Shown here: piece after piece, positions 1-10,864 of the stretch | Position numbering within the stretch: the first letter of the stretch is position 1 | Layout of the letters: the number at the start of each line of letters is the position of its first letter | DNA from: Candidatus Hermodarchaeum yapensis | GTDB taxonomy: Archaea > Asgardarchaeota > Hermodarchaeia > Hermodarchaeales > Hermodarchaeaceae | DNA: 64,000 nucleotides | Direction: 5' to 3' | Assembly: GCA_016840405.1 (NCBI GenBank) | Contig: JAEOSK010000012.1 | Location: forward strand, 1-64,000 | Notes under the pieces: generated by a model | The model's input: the letters and a program-made list of their open reading frames with translations, nothing else | Told to the model about the DNA's origin: nothing | Databases searched by the model: none | Position numbers and translations under genes: made by a program

Positions 1-82
1 CGGCTGGCGAAATAGCGGCATAAGTCTTTATCGTGTGTGTCTGCTCTAGATACAAATCCCAATGAGTGTACTCAATAGGTTG

Positions 83-472
83 TCATTTTTTGCGTGGGCG
101 TGAAAAGCGTTCTCGAATCATTTTTTCTAAAGGCAAGGGGTCAACATCACCCCCACCCAGTATTACTTCCATAATGTTTTCGAAGAGTTCTCCATTTAGT
201 CTTTCATAAAGGGCAACTATTGCTGCAAAGGCATCGCAATCCTGAAGACATTCGTGCAGTTTGTCTTTTTCCTCAGGTCTCGAATAGAGAGCATAGCACC
301 CAGCCTTACAGGGACTAATTGGTGGTGGAGAAATCCTAGTAAGCGGCGTGAATTGTACAGCTGAAATGAATCGTTCTGCGGTGGTGCGATGAAGCATTGT
401 ATGGCAATGTTTACATTTTATAGCTTCGACTTTGATTTCTTCTTTACAATATGGACATGAATTATTACCCAT
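83..472 (-). CDS. Small zinc-ribbon protein; likely starts at internal Met (MGNNSCPYC)
   Basis: N-terminal CPYC...CKHC zinc-ribbon pattern; start trimmed from the ORF-track start at 517. Confidence 0.6.
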   Translation of the reverse strand: MGNNSCPYCKEEIKVEAIKCKHCHTMLHRTTAERFISAVQFTPLTRISPPPISPCKAGCYALYSRPEEKDKLHECLQDCDAFAAIVALYERLNGELFENIMEVILGGGDVDPLPLEKMIRERFSRPRKK

Positions 473-840
473 TGCAATCCCTCCTTTGTATCCACCATAT
501 GGCAGAAATTGAATCACTTAGGTCCAAGCCATTATATATTTGTTTTTTAGGGAAGCAATATAACCACAACGACCACAACCAGAGTTGTCAAGGATTCATG
601 CCAAGTTGATGTTGAACTCAAGGCGAAGTTAGTTGGAGGAAAAGAAGCCCTTGAAGTTGAATCTTAGCATTTTTCTTTTTATTGATAGTGGATAAGGATT
701 ATAACCAGAAATGTAGATGGTATTTTTCAAGGCTAGCTTCACCTTAAATAAGAAAGTGACAAAATCGTTATGTGTCAAGGTCTTAAAGGGAAGAAAAGAA
801 AGCCAGCTCCTCTCTAAATAGCGAAAAAGGATGGATCTTA

Positions 841-2046
841 GTGGACCAAAAAAACACAACTTTACTCATCACTGGCGCTTCTCATGGTTTGGTTCACTTG
901 TTAATGCTTGCGCTTCCTTTTATCACTGCTAAACTCTTACTAATCACACCAGTACCTCCTGGGACGGAAGGGCTCGTGGTAATATTGCTGAATACTCCTG
1001 CCTATTTCATATTCGGCTTTGGTGCTCTTCCAGCTGGAGTAATGAGCGACCGCATTGGTCCCCGTCTAACAATTGCACTCGGATTACTCCTTTCCATCGG
1101 TTCCGGAATTGCCCTCTTTTTCCTCTGGCCATTCGGAATTGGGATGATTGCCTTACTCTTCGTAGTTTATGCCTTTGGGGCAGGACTCTATCATCCTGCC
1201 GGAACAGCCTGGGTTTCAAATACTTTTGAAAAGGATCGGGGGAAAGCTTTGGGGCGTCATGGTATTGGGGGCAGTTTCGGACAACTGGCAGCTCCTCTCA
1301 TCTCAGCATTTATTCTGAGTACCGTGTTCTGGCCGGTTATCTTTCTCTTTTTAGCCGGTGTTGGATTTGTATTAGCCTTTGTGTTACTTCGAGTGCATAT
1401 TGAACCCCATACAGTTCAAGTTGAACCCGAAAAAGATACGAACTCGTCAAGAGGCTTTTTCAGCCGAATGACACCTGTCGTCATGATAATTGTTACACTG
1501 GTTTTCGCTGGAAGAGGAATGCTTTATCGGGGAGCAGTTACCGCTCTTCCAATTTATATCACCGATGAGATTGGAGCACTGCTCTTGCTAGCAGGATTCC
1601 TTGGTACTCTTGTCTATGTAGGAGGGATATTTGGTCAGGAATTGGGTGGACGGCTCACTGATAATTTTGGTTGGAAAAATACGCTCGTCTACATGTCCTT
1701 GTTAACTAGTATCTCCTTGTTACTCCTCTCAATCCCATACGCGCCAACACTGTTCAATGATGCTCTGCTCATCTTTGCCATCTTACTTTTTGGATTCTCC
1801 TTTTTCTCAGCTCAAGCAGCAAGTAACACCATGGTAGCTGACCTTTCAGATCCCCAAAGCCGAGGTCTAGTATTTGGTTGGAGCTTCTTTGCACGGTTTG
1901 GGCTTGGTGCATTCGGTATAGTCATAATTGGTCTAAGCCAGGTCTACCTTGGTAGTTGGATTTACGGTTTCTATGCCATGGCTCTGCTAGGGATACTCTC
2001 AGCCGTTTTAGTTCCCCTTGTTTATCAACGACAGACAAGGGAGTAA
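841..2046 (+). CDS. Major facilitator superfamily transporter
   Basis: About 12 hydrophobic segments, MFS-like GxxxDRxGxR loop (GVMSDRIGPR), GTG start. Confidence 0.8.
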   Translation: MDQKNTTLLITGASHGLVHLLMLALPFITAKLLLITPVPPGTEGLVVILLNTPAYFIFGFGALPAGVMSDRIGPRLTIALGLLLSIGSGIALFFLWPFGIGMIALLFVVYAFGAGLYHPAGTAWVSNTFEKDRGKALGRHGIGGSFGQLAAPLISAFILSTVFWPVIFLFLAGVGFVLAFVLLRVHIEPHTVQVEPEKDTNSSRGFFSRMTPVVMIIVTLVFAGRGMLYRGAVTALPIYITDEIGALLLLAGFLGTLVYVGGIFGQELGGRLTDNFGWKNTLVYMSLLTSISLLLLSIPYAPTLFNDALLIFAILLFGFSFFSAQAASNTMVADLSDPQSRGLVFGWSFFARFGLGAFGIVIIGLSQVYLGSWIYGFYAMALLGILSAVLVPLVYQRQTRE

Positions 2047-2111
2047 AGAAAGTTTACGGCATCCGAAGTTTTTTAGCCATCAATTCTTTTGGTAAACATA
2101 GGAGACAAACT

Positions 2112-2924
2112 ATGACTGAACACATCATGGGAAATGGCGTTCCAATTGTGGCAACCCAGTTAGTGCGAAATTTTGGTGAAACTGTTGCCGTGAACCAACT
2201 TTCATTCAAAGTTCACGCTGGGGAAATCTATGGGCTTCTTGGACCCAATGGTGCCGGCAAAACTACCACGGTGAGAATGGTCAGCGGGTTGCTTCCACCT
2301 ATTGAAGGTGAGGTCCAAGTGTTTGGATTTAATCCTATGACCCAGCCTATTGAGGTGAAAAAACGGATTGGACTTGTTCCTGAAGATCACATTCTTTACG
2401 AGTCATTGACTCCTCGAGAGTTTTTTAATTTCGTTGCCTCTGTACGCCGTTTAAATCAATCTGAAGTTGAAAATCGGATGCTCTCCCTCATTGATGCCTT
2501 CGAGTTCGCTGAATATTATGACAAACCTATTGCCACCTTGAGCCATGGTAACCGACAGAAGGCCAGTATCATGTCAGCACTGATTCATGATCCTCCATTA
2601 CTTGTCTTGGACGAACCTTTTAGTGGGCTAGATGCACGAACGGTCCGTGTCTTGAAAGATATTTTGAATATCCATTTAGAAAATGGCGGTGGCATACTAT
2701 TTAGTAGTCATATTCTCGAAGTGGCTGAAAGCCTCTGTGATCGTATTGGTATCATTGATGAGGGAAGAATGGTCGCTGAAGGAACGGTGAGCGAACTCCG
2801 AGAAATGGTGAAATCGCATGGTTCTTTGGAAGAGATCTTTCTTCGTGCTGTCCAACAAGACGAAGAAGTTGCTGAAACTGTAAAGGCGCTGCGTAAAGCA
2901 CTGGCGAAAAATACTAGTCTCTAA
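2112..2924 (+). CDS. ABC transporter ATP-binding protein (start trimmed to MTEHIMGNGV)
   Basis: Walker A GPNGAGKTT, signature-like LSHGNRQKA, Walker B LLVLDEPFSGLD, switch His SSH. Confidence 0.9.
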   Translation: MTEHIMGNGVPIVATQLVRNFGETVAVNQLSFKVHAGEIYGLLGPNGAGKTTTVRMVSGLLPPIEGEVQVFGFNPMTQPIEVKKRIGLVPEDHILYESLTPREFFNFVASVRRLNQSEVENRMLSLIDAFEFAEYYDKPIATLSHGNRQKASIMSALIHDPPLLVLDEPFSGLDARTVRVLKDILNIHLENGGGILFSSHILEVAESLCDRIGIIDEGRMVAEGTVSELREMVKSHGSLEEIFLRAVQQDEEVAETVKALRKALAKNTSL

Positions 2925-2946
2925 TTTCTTGGGCGGTTGACAAGAC

Positions 2947-4641
2947 GTGGTTGAAGACTCAGAGCTGAAACATAACATTAGTTGGGGCGAAGCCTGGAGA
3001 ATTGCAGGCAAAATTGCCTTTGAAGTTCAGTTTCGATCTGCGATGTCTATGAGTCAAGGGGCGGTGACTCAAACTATCGAAAAGCAGATTGAAAAAGCTC
3101 GTAGCAATGCTCGGTTCAATAAACTTATGGTAACCCTTTTCATTGGAATGCTAGCTGCTGTGTTTGGATTTACAATCTGGGGCGCTGTGACTGGTGCCTT
3201 TGGTATACAAATCGAATACCAATGGGTTACGGTTGCCTTAACAGTTTCAGTATTTTGCCTAGTGGGTTTCGCCTTCCTGGTATTTTGGGGAATTATGGTA
3301 TCTACTTCGTTCATTTCCACTAATGCACCTGCAATTGGTCAATACTTACCAGTTTCCCAGTCCGATACTGGCAAGCTCGCCTTACTATCCTACATTCGCT
3401 TGTTCGATGCCCAAATGTTCACCGTCTTATTGGCGTTTCCTATCGCATATGGGGTCGCTACTCAATCCATCCTAGGAACATTAGCCTGTTTTGGTGCGTT
3501 TCTCATCACAGTTGGAATCGCAATCACTGCCATGCTTATTCTCGCCCTTTATTTCTATACGCGGATTCAAAGCGCTGGGGGATCACGACTCAGCTCAATA
3601 ATACGGCTTCTTTTCATCTTTTTATGGGTCATTGCTATTCTCGGCTTTTCTCTCTCCTTCCAACTCATCAGCATGCTAATTCCCCTACTGGAAGGTCTAG
3701 CAATCAGCCTAGCGCCCATCTGGTCTGTTCTTTACTTTTGCTATCCCTTTTCACTGGGCACCTTTGTTGTTCTAGCTTCAGGGATTCCTAGTACACCACT
3801 ATTCTGGTTGGATTTTCTTGTGGTTCCCCTATATGGATTCTTGGCTTTTTGGGGAGTCCGATGGGCTCGCAGATTCCTCGTTCAAGTCGGTACGGAAGGA
3901 ATTATTCAAACCGGTCCTAGTATTATCCAACCTGCTACAGTCAAGGTCAAAAGACTAAGCATGGCATTATTTCGGAAAGACTTACGCATTGCAACACGTA
4001 CACCTGGGCAAGCAATCATGTTTTTCCTTCCACTAGTAATGATGATTCCAATCTTCTTACAATTTATAGGGGACGTGGGAGTCATCAGCTTAACAGATGT
4101 CGTCATCTCCATTGCCATTCCTACCATCATGATGGGCTTCTTCTCCATCTTCTTCCTTGGTGTCGAAGCTCGAGGAATGTCTTACACCTTGACTCTTCCC
4201 TTGAAAACCAAGAACATCCTCAAATCCAAAGCACAACTCATTGCCATCATGAGCATATCCATCCCCATCTTTCTCATCATTGTCTCTTTGTTCAAACCCT
4301 TAAACAATCCCGTTTCCTATTTTCTGGCGATGTCTCAGATAGTAGTTGTCTATGTTACCGCGTATCTTTCACTTATTATATTCACTCGAATTATCGGGGG
4401 AGGACGGTTAATTGGGTTTCAAATCGGACAACACGTATCACAAATGATATTGGTAGGCATCGTTACATTTTTCCTCGCGGTTATTCCCATCGGCTTGTTC
4501 GGAATCACTTATCTTGTTACACGAATTCTAACCGAGTCTATTCCAATAGCTTCTATAGTTGGGTTAGCGGGTCTTTGGTCCGGAATCCTCATCACCTATC
4601 TCATTGCCAAATTATTTGAAACGAAGCTTCTTAAAGACTAA
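2947..4641 (+). CDS. ABC transporter permease
   Basis: Many TM segments, directly downstream of the ATPase gene on the same strand. Confidence 0.75.
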   Translation: MVEDSELKHNISWGEAWRIAGKIAFEVQFRSAMSMSQGAVTQTIEKQIEKARSNARFNKLMVTLFIGMLAAVFGFTIWGAVTGAFGIQIEYQWVTVALTVSVFCLVGFAFLVFWGIMVSTSFISTNAPAIGQYLPVSQSDTGKLALLSYIRLFDAQMFTVLLAFPIAYGVATQSILGTLACFGAFLITVGIAITAMLILALYFYTRIQSAGGSRLSSIIRLLFIFLWVIAILGFSLSFQLISMLIPLLEGLAISLAPIWSVLYFCYPFSLGTFVVLASGIPSTPLFWLDFLVVPLYGFLAFWGVRWARRFLVQVGTEGIIQTGPSIIQPATVKVKRLSMALFRKDLRIATRTPGQAIMFFLPLVMMIPIFLQFIGDVGVISLTDVVISIAIPTIMMGFFSIFFLGVEARGMSYTLTLPLKTKNILKSKAQLIAIMSISIPIFLIIVSLFKPLNNPVSYFLAMSQIVVVYVTAYLSLIIFTRIIGGGRLIGFQIGQHVSQMILVGIVTFFLAVIPIGLFGITYLVTRILTESIPIASIVGLAGLWSGILITYLIAKLFETKLLKD

Positions 4642-4687
4642 TGTTGGTTTCGAAAAACACCAGCAAAGCAACTCAGAGGATTTGTTG

Positions 4688-5308
4688 TTATCCTCGGAGT
4701 TTGTTTGAAACGGAAATAAGACGATCGACGGTTTTATGGAGTGTTTTTAATCCTTGTTTATCAGCCTCTGCTCCCGCGGCTTTCTTATCCTTTGACCAAA
4801 TGGTAGCTCCGAGATTAGCTCCAAAGGCTCCACCTCCAATTGAAAAAATGAGATTAATCATGTAAAAGTCATGAATTGAGCGTAATGTGGGTTCTTGGCC
4901 GCCAACGCGATCTCCACCTATTGCTGCCGCTGCACCAATTTTTCCTTCAAACACCGTTGGGTTCTTTGCTACCATCGCACGTGTGCGATCTAAGAGGGTT
5001 TTGAGTTGTCCACTAATATTGCCTTGATACACGGGACTTCCAAGAATGTAAGCATCAGCCCATTCTAAGAGCTCATAAACTTCTTCCATGTCATCCTTGA
5101 AGACACAACCTTCTCGGGTTCGAATGCAGTGGTCACAATGAATGCAAAAGTTGAGCTTCTTATCCATAACGGAAAAGTATTGGGTGTCTGCGTTATACTT
5201 CTCTTTGGCATGTCGTAGGGCTTCTTGAATTACGAATTCTGTGGCAGCTTTTCGTGGGCTTCCGGACACTCCCAACACTCGAAGGGGTCTATTACTCATA
5301 GAATCCAC
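4688..5308 (-). CDS. Flavodoxin-like NAD(P)H-dependent FMN oxidoreductase with CxxC...C cluster-like motif
   Basis: VLGVSGSPRK N-terminus, FCIHCDHCIRTREGC, LGSPVYQGNISGQLKTLLDR. Confidence 0.85.
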   Translation of the reverse strand: MDSMSNRPLRVLGVSGSPRKAATEFVIQEALRHAKEKYNADTQYFSVMDKKLNFCIHCDHCIRTREGCVFKDDMEEVYELLEWADAYILGSPVYQGNISGQLKTLLDRTRAMVAKNPTVFEGKIGAAAAIGGDRVGGQEPTLRSIHDFYMINLIFSIGGGAFGANLGATIWSKDKKAAGAEADKQGLKTLHKTVDRLISVSNKLRG

Positions 5309-5428
5309 CAGCGTATACCTTGTGGTTCTGATTTTTCTACCTTATCGATTCTCTACTCTCAGGGGAAAAGTTCTCTAGGACAAGAAGCAATGAAAATAAG
5401 CACTTATACTCAATGAAATTGTAAGGGA

Positions 5429-5983
5429 TTGATGATGACTGTGAAGTTTGCTTGGGCAATAACTGGAGCTGGGGATTATATGACTGACTCAATTCAAGTG
5501 ATGAAAGAAATTGTAACCGAGTACGATGTTAAAGTGCTGGTGTTTCTTTCAAAAGCGGGTATCCAAGTGATTAAATGGTACAAACTTATGGAAGACTTGA
5601 AGACCATTAGTCCAAAGATACGAACCGAAATCGACGCAAATACTCCATTCATTGCTGGGAAGCTCCAAAAGGGCACATACCGGTTCCTTGTAGTAATGCC
5701 CGCAACTGCAAACACTGTGGCAAAAATCGCCTACGGCATCGCAGACACCTTGATTACGAATTCTGTGGCTCAAGCCATGAAGACCGCTGTTCCCATTTAC
5801 ATTTACCCCGTAGATCAAACACCGGGTAGTGTTACAACCGTGTTACCAAGCGGAGAGAAAATGGAGCTAACCACTCGGAAAGTTGATCTTGAAAATGTTG
5901 AGCGGCTCCGCTCAATGACGAGTATGACCGTTCTTGCCCACCCCTCCGAGATGAAAACCCATCTTCAAAAATATCTTGAATAA
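5429..5983 (+). CDS. Archaeoflavoprotein AfpA / dihydromethanopterin reductase-like flavoprotein
   Basis: AWAITGAGDYM N-terminus and MPATANTVAKIAYGIADTLITN typical of the flavoprotein (HFCD-like) family. Confidence 0.75.
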   Translation: MMMTVKFAWAITGAGDYMTDSIQVMKEIVTEYDVKVLVFLSKAGIQVIKWYKLMEDLKTISPKIRTEIDANTPFIAGKLQKGTYRFLVVMPATANTVAKIAYGIADTLITNSVAQAMKTAVPIYIYPVDQTPGSVTTVLPSGEKMELTTRKVDLENVERLRSMTSMTVLAHPSEMKTHLQKYLE

Positions 5984-5990
5984 AGTGCAT

Positions 5991-6437
5991 TCATAATTTG
6001 GGAAGTAATCCTGCCTCCGTTAGCAGTCTCTGTGTATCTTCATGGATTTCATTACGAATTTTCGTAAGATCCTCTTTTGCGAACCAAGCGCCTTCTCCGA
6101 CATCAGAGGCTGGTTCAAAATCCCCCTGTGTAACCTTGGCAACAACATCCAGATAGACAATATGGTCGAGAAGGGAACCATCAGAATCCCGAATTATTCG
6201 CTCCATGGGACGCACCCAGTGGAGAATGCGAATTTCTAATCCGGTCTCTTCTCGAACCTCTCGTCGGACCCCATCCTCCAATGATTCACCGGGATCAAGA
6301 CGACCTCCAGGACAAATGAATTTTCCCGCCCAGAACCCTTTCTTTTCAGGACCATGTTTGACTAGCAACACTCTATCTTGCTTGTCGAGAATCACGGCGC
6401 CGACGCAAGGAACGATTCGTCCAGTCATGAAAATCAA
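5991..6437 (-). CDS. NUDIX hydrolase (MutT-like)
   Basis: Nudix box GGRLDPGESLEDGVRREVREETGLEI. Confidence 0.9.
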   Translation of the reverse strand: MIFMTGRIVPCVGAVILDKQDRVLLVKHGPEKKGFWAGKFICPGGRLDPGESLEDGVRREVREETGLEIRILHWVRPMERIIRDSDGSLLDHIVYLDVVAKVTQGDFEPASDVGEGAWFAKEDLTKIRNEIHEDTQRLLTEAGLLPKL

Positions 6438-6591
6438 CGTGTCTTCCTTATCCTAGTTCTGTTGTTAAATGTCTCCTGTTTCACAACCAATCGGGGTTTT
6501 TGGAAAGAGAAACGCTTAAATTGGTTCAGGGGCAACGCCCTTAATCACCATATTACTTCATGACCATAAAATAATTGTGAGGTCGTCATCG

Positions 6592-7659
6592 ATGGGTACA
6601 ATCAAGATTGCTCTTGTTGGTATTGGTAACTGTGCCAGCAGTCTCGTGCAAGCACTCCATCATTACGGGAATCCAAGTCAAGCAACTGAAAGTGCTGGGC
6701 TCGCTCATCCAATGCTTGGTAACTATGCTGTGAGTGATATCGAAGTTGTTGCAGCTTTTGATGTGAATAAACACAAAGTTGGGAAGCCTCTCAATAAGGC
6801 GATTTTTGCAACACCAAATAATGCTCCAAAATTTGGTGATATTCCAGGAATGAAGATCATTGTGCAACGAGGACCAACCCTTGACGGAATAACCCCCGAA
6901 CTCCAAGAGCTAGTTGAAGAAAGTGACGCCAAACCAGTCGATGTAGCAGCCAAACTCAAAGAAAGTGGAGCCCAGATTTTAGTTGGTCTACTTCCAAGTG
7001 GGGCTAGTGAAGCTACGCACTTCTACGCGGATGCTGCCCTGAAAGCCGGGTGTGGGTATGTCAATGCGTCACCAGTTCTTCTTGCTAGTGACCCTGAATG
7101 GGCTCAACTTTTCAGATCAGCAAATCTTCCCTTGGTCGGTGATGACTTGATGAGCCAATTGGGTGCCACAGCACTTCATCGGGCCCTCTTGGATTTTCTG
7201 GTAAAACGTGGTGTCCGTATTGTAGAAAGTTATCAACTTGATGTTGGTGGCGGAACGGAATCACTCGAGTCTCTTCATCGCGCTCGTGATCAAAAACGTA
7301 GCCTAAAAACACAAAGTGTTTCAGCAGAAGTGCCATATGAAGTGCCTGTCACTGCCGGGTCATCTGATTACGTGTACTTTATGGGTAATCGCCGTGAGAG
7401 CTACTTTTACCTCCGTGGTCGATATATTGGTGATGCGGATTTCAAAATAGATCTCCGGTTAATAAGTCAAGATGCTCCCAATAGCACTTCCATTCTCCTT
7501 GATGTTATCCGAGGAGTGCAAATTGGGTTTGATCGGGGGTTTGTAGGTCCGATTGATGCAGTGTGCTCATATGGGTTCAAAGCGCCGCCTCGTTCATATC
7601 CCCTTTCTCTGAGTGAGGCTATCTTTGAGCATTTCATTCGAAGTACTCGACCCATCTAA
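6592..7659 (+). CDS. Inositol-3-phosphate (myo-inositol-1-phosphate) synthase
   Basis: IALVGIGNCASSLVQ Rossmann start, VGDDLMSQLGATALHRALLDFLVKRGV, SYQLDVGGGTE; archaeal Ino1-like. Confidence 0.85.
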   Translation: MGTIKIALVGIGNCASSLVQALHHYGNPSQATESAGLAHPMLGNYAVSDIEVVAAFDVNKHKVGKPLNKAIFATPNNAPKFGDIPGMKIIVQRGPTLDGITPELQELVEESDAKPVDVAAKLKESGAQILVGLLPSGASEATHFYADAALKAGCGYVNASPVLLASDPEWAQLFRSANLPLVGDDLMSQLGATALHRALLDFLVKRGVRIVESYQLDVGGGTESLESLHRARDQKRSLKTQSVSAEVPYEVPVTAGSSDYVYFMGNRRESYFYLRGRYIGDADFKIDLRLISQDAPNSTSILLDVIRGVQIGFDRGFVGPIDAVCSYGFKAPPRSYPLSLSEAIFEHFIRSTRPI

Positions 7660-7741
7660 ATAGTCGGTTTCCACCGTTCTTTTATAAGCAATGGAGTGAA
7701 ACGACCCTAGGTCATGTCAATATGAGACCCAAGGGTTGTGA

Positions 7742-8632
7742 ATGATAATGCGAATTGGAATTGCCATGAGTCGGGATCGCCCCAATTGGCCTGTCCGACG
7801 ACTAATTCGTGTGTTAGACTCCCGTTCTTGCGAAGCTGTTACTTTTCGCTTAAAAGACATCTCGGTCCACATGGATTCCGAGAGGATGCAGTTTCTACTA
7901 CCCCGGCGACGTCCTCTTGAAGTTAATGGGTTGATTCTTCGAAGTATTGGAGGCGGTTCCACCGATCAAATTACAAGTCGGATTTCAGTATTGGAGGCGA
8001 TGGAATTCTCCGGAATTCGCGTTTTCAACAGTGCCTATAGTCATAGGCGGGCAAAGGATAAACTCGCTACCCTTGTGTGGTTAGCCCATCATGGCATTCC
8101 GATCCCCCAAACCACTGTCACAGAACGACTCGCTGTAGCCGTGGCGAGCACTAAGCGTTACAAGGATATCGTGTCTAAACCGTTACGTGGGTCTCAAGGA
8201 CAAGGGATTTTCCGACTAGATGATCCTGACCTTGCATTTCGAATTTTCAAGATTCTCCAAACCGCAAATCAGACCATGCTCATCCAAGAATTCATCGAGA
8301 CTCCGGGTCGGGATATTCGGGTCTTCGTTGTAGGAAATCGAGTCATTGGGGCGATGTATCGGTATGCGAAACCTGGGGCTTGGAAAACCAATGTCTCACG
8401 AGGCGGGAAACCAGAAGAATGTCCAATATCAAAGGATCTTGAGAAATTGGCTATAAATGCATCAAAGGCAATGCAAATGGATTTTGCTGGTATTGACATC
8501 CTCGAATCGAAGACAGGGCTCGTGGTGAGTGAGGTCAACTCGGCTCCGAACTGGAGTGGATTACAGAAGGCAATAGGAATTGATGCAGCTGAAGAAATCA
8601 TTGACCACATACTTCGGCAATTGGAGGCGTAA
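7742..8632 (+). CDS. RimK-like ATP-grasp glutamate ligase
   Basis: ATP-grasp motifs VSKPLRGSQGQGIFRL, IQEFIETPGRDIRVFVVGNRVIGAMYR, VSEVNSAPNWSGLQKAIG. Confidence 0.85.
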   Translation: MIMRIGIAMSRDRPNWPVRRLIRVLDSRSCEAVTFRLKDISVHMDSERMQFLLPRRRPLEVNGLILRSIGGGSTDQITSRISVLEAMEFSGIRVFNSAYSHRRAKDKLATLVWLAHHGIPIPQTTVTERLAVAVASTKRYKDIVSKPLRGSQGQGIFRLDDPDLAFRIFKILQTANQTMLIQEFIETPGRDIRVFVVGNRVIGAMYRYAKPGAWKTNVSRGGKPEECPISKDLEKLAINASKAMQMDFAGIDILESKTGLVVSEVNSAPNWSGLQKAIGIDAAEEIIDHILRQLEA

Positions 8633-8652
8633 TCTGGGACAAAAAGAGAAAG

Positions 8653-8700
8653 GAGGGAGAGCGGTGCGGATAGCATCGCACCTCCCTCACTGTGATTTTT
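8653..8700 (+). terminator. GC-rich interrupted hairpin followed by T-rich tract downstream of the RimK-like gene
   Basis: GGTGCG(8663-8668)/CGCACC(8677-8682) stem extended, after a 4-nt bulge, by GAGGGA(8653-8658)/TCCCTC(8683-8688), then ...GATTTTTGTT. Confidence 0.5.
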
Positions 8701-9222
8701 GTTAAAATACTGGACCGCAAGGTCCATCTTGTCCTGGGTTCATTTGTAACGCGCCTCGATTCATTCAATGAGGGTCTGTTGTGTCCACAGATTGGCGGAT
8801 TTTGTTTAGTTTTTAAGCGTTATGGGTTGCAGGCTTAGTTTCTCAATACAGTCAGGACTCAGCGAATTGCTTTTACAGCATCTTCTCACTGGGTTAAACT
8901 CAATGAAGTAGGATTTTGCCAGGGTGTAACTGTAGACTTGTAAAAAATATTCTACCGACTTTTTGGATTTTGAAAAAACTACCAATTTTGAATAGAATAT
9001 CTTTGTCCAATCCTGATGTGAAAATCGCGGGTTTGGAGGCGCATCAGAGAGGTTGTAAGACGCTCTTTGAGTAATGGTTCACGGGCTATCCGATTCTTGT
9101 TATGTTCTCTGTTAACCCCCGTACCGCTTATAAACCGTTGAAATCACCCAAGCCGAATTATTGGGGCGAGATCCTGCGGACAAGGATTCGTCCCACTCGA
9201 AAAAATTGAAGGAGTGAATTGA

Positions 9223-10800
9223 ATGATTTGGTCACTTGTCTCCAAATTATTGCACCGAGTATCGGTAAAGCCTTTCATTCGAAGCCTCGAAGACCCCGTG
9301 GCAGCTCAAGAAAAGGCTCTCAATGTATTACTCAATTATTCCGCAGGTACAACTTACGGAAAACGACACGGGTTTGGTGATATTCGGGGTTATCAAGACT
9401 TTGTCGAAAAGATTCCAGTAAACCAGTACAAAGATTTCGAGCCTTACATTCAGCAAGAGCTCAAGGGTATTCCTAATGTGTTTTATCCCGAACCAGTTGA
9501 AGTGGTTATGGCAACCAGCGGAACTACTGGTGAACCAAAGCTAATTCCCTATACGCGGTTCTGCAATAAATCACTTAACAGTATGCGAATCCGAGTCTTT
9601 GCTGCGGCAGATCAAATTCGGCCTTTTCTCCAAGGCAAAATATTCACAATGGCGGCTCCTGCAGTCTACAAGCAATTCGGAAAATGGACTGTGGGGTATG
9701 TCACCGGGCATGCCGCAAAAACCGGTAATTTTCTCTTGCGTCGCAAAATTGTCCCTAAACCTGATGTGTTTGATATCGAAGACTGGGACCTGAAATTCCG
9801 CGAAGCTATTCGTCAAGGTGTTGAAAATCGAAAAATCACCGCTTGTGGAGGCGTCACCTCGTTCGTACTAGCATTACTACGTAGAACAAAATACCAATCT
9901 TATAATTGGCTCAAAAATGATCCCGCGATTTCACACAAGACTCAGAAAATCCTCAATGAAGCCCTCATCGATGAAAATGAGCTAGACCTCAAGACGATCT
10001 GGCCCGATTTATCGGTAATTTTCAACACAGGCGTGGTTCGTGATTTGTATGCACCATCAATTCGAGATTTTGTAGGCGATGTACATATTCACGATGCATA
10101 TGGTGGAACCGAGGGAATGTATGGGTTCCAGGTGTATGAGGAGATGAAGGGGGTTGCGCCCTTTGTGGATGAAGTGTTCTTCGAATTTGCAGAAGACTAT
10201 CCTGGTTCCCTCCCGCCTGATGCTGAGACACTTCCTCTAAGTGACGTGAAGCCGAAGACGCCCTACCGCCTTGTCGTTAGTTCTCCATCCGGTCTCTGGC
10301 GATATGATGTTCACGATCTAGTGATTTTTGACTCAGTCGATCCCCTCGACATGCGGTGTATCGGCAAAAGTGAGAACATCATTAATCTCAGTGGTGAGAA
10401 AGTGTCTGAATGGGACATTGGAACTGCATTGACGACAGCTTGTGAAGAACAAGGAATCCAGTTACGCGACTTTGTTGTTGCTCCTGAAGTCAAGGCATCG
10501 GGTGCAACGTATCATATCTTCGCCGAATTAACTGAAACACCTGAGAACATGACACGGTTTACTCGAGTGGTTGATGAAACCCTCCGGGAAGTGAACAATT
10601 GTTACCTCGTGATTAGGAATGCTGGAACTCTCAATCCAGTAATCGTACACGCCCTCCCGCAGGGTAGTTTCGACACCTATCAACATCATCGGCTTCAATC
10701 GGGACGATGCACTGTTGGTCAAACGAAGATGCCCCGGATAACTACCTTCGAACATGTTACCCAATACCTCATGAATGGAATTCCTGTTGAAGCTCCATAA
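9223..10800 (+). CDS. GH3-family (auxin-responsive GH3-like) adenylating enzyme
   Basis: ATSGTTGEPKLIPYT ATP-binding motif, DAYGGTEGMYGFQ, overall GH3-like length and order. Confidence 0.85.
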   Translation: MIWSLVSKLLHRVSVKPFIRSLEDPVAAQEKALNVLLNYSAGTTYGKRHGFGDIRGYQDFVEKIPVNQYKDFEPYIQQELKGIPNVFYPEPVEVVMATSGTTGEPKLIPYTRFCNKSLNSMRIRVFAAADQIRPFLQGKIFTMAAPAVYKQFGKWTVGYVTGHAAKTGNFLLRRKIVPKPDVFDIEDWDLKFREAIRQGVENRKITACGGVTSFVLALLRRTKYQSYNWLKNDPAISHKTQKILNEALIDENELDLKTIWPDLSVIFNTGVVRDLYAPSIRDFVGDVHIHDAYGGTEGMYGFQVYEEMKGVAPFVDEVFFEFAEDYPGSLPPDAETLPLSDVKPKTPYRLVVSSPSGLWRYDVHDLVIFDSVDPLDMRCIGKSENIINLSGEKVSEWDIGTALTTACEEQGIQLRDFVVAPEVKASGATYHIFAELTETPENMTRFTRVVDETLREVNNCYLVIRNAGTLNPVIVHALPQGSFDTYQHHRLQSGRCTVGQTKMPRITTFEHVTQYLMNGIPVEAP

Positions 10801-10864
10801 AATTCGCAAGAATGGATTAGTCTCGATTTTCCCCTCAGATCTCAAATAGGGGATTCTTTATCTG

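Noticed and set aside
4641-4865. 74-aa ORF after the ABC permease
   Set aside because: Largely antisense to the flavodoxin-like oxidoreductase gene.
8269-8727. 152-aa minus-strand ORF
   Set aside because: Mostly antisense to the RimK-like ATP-grasp gene.
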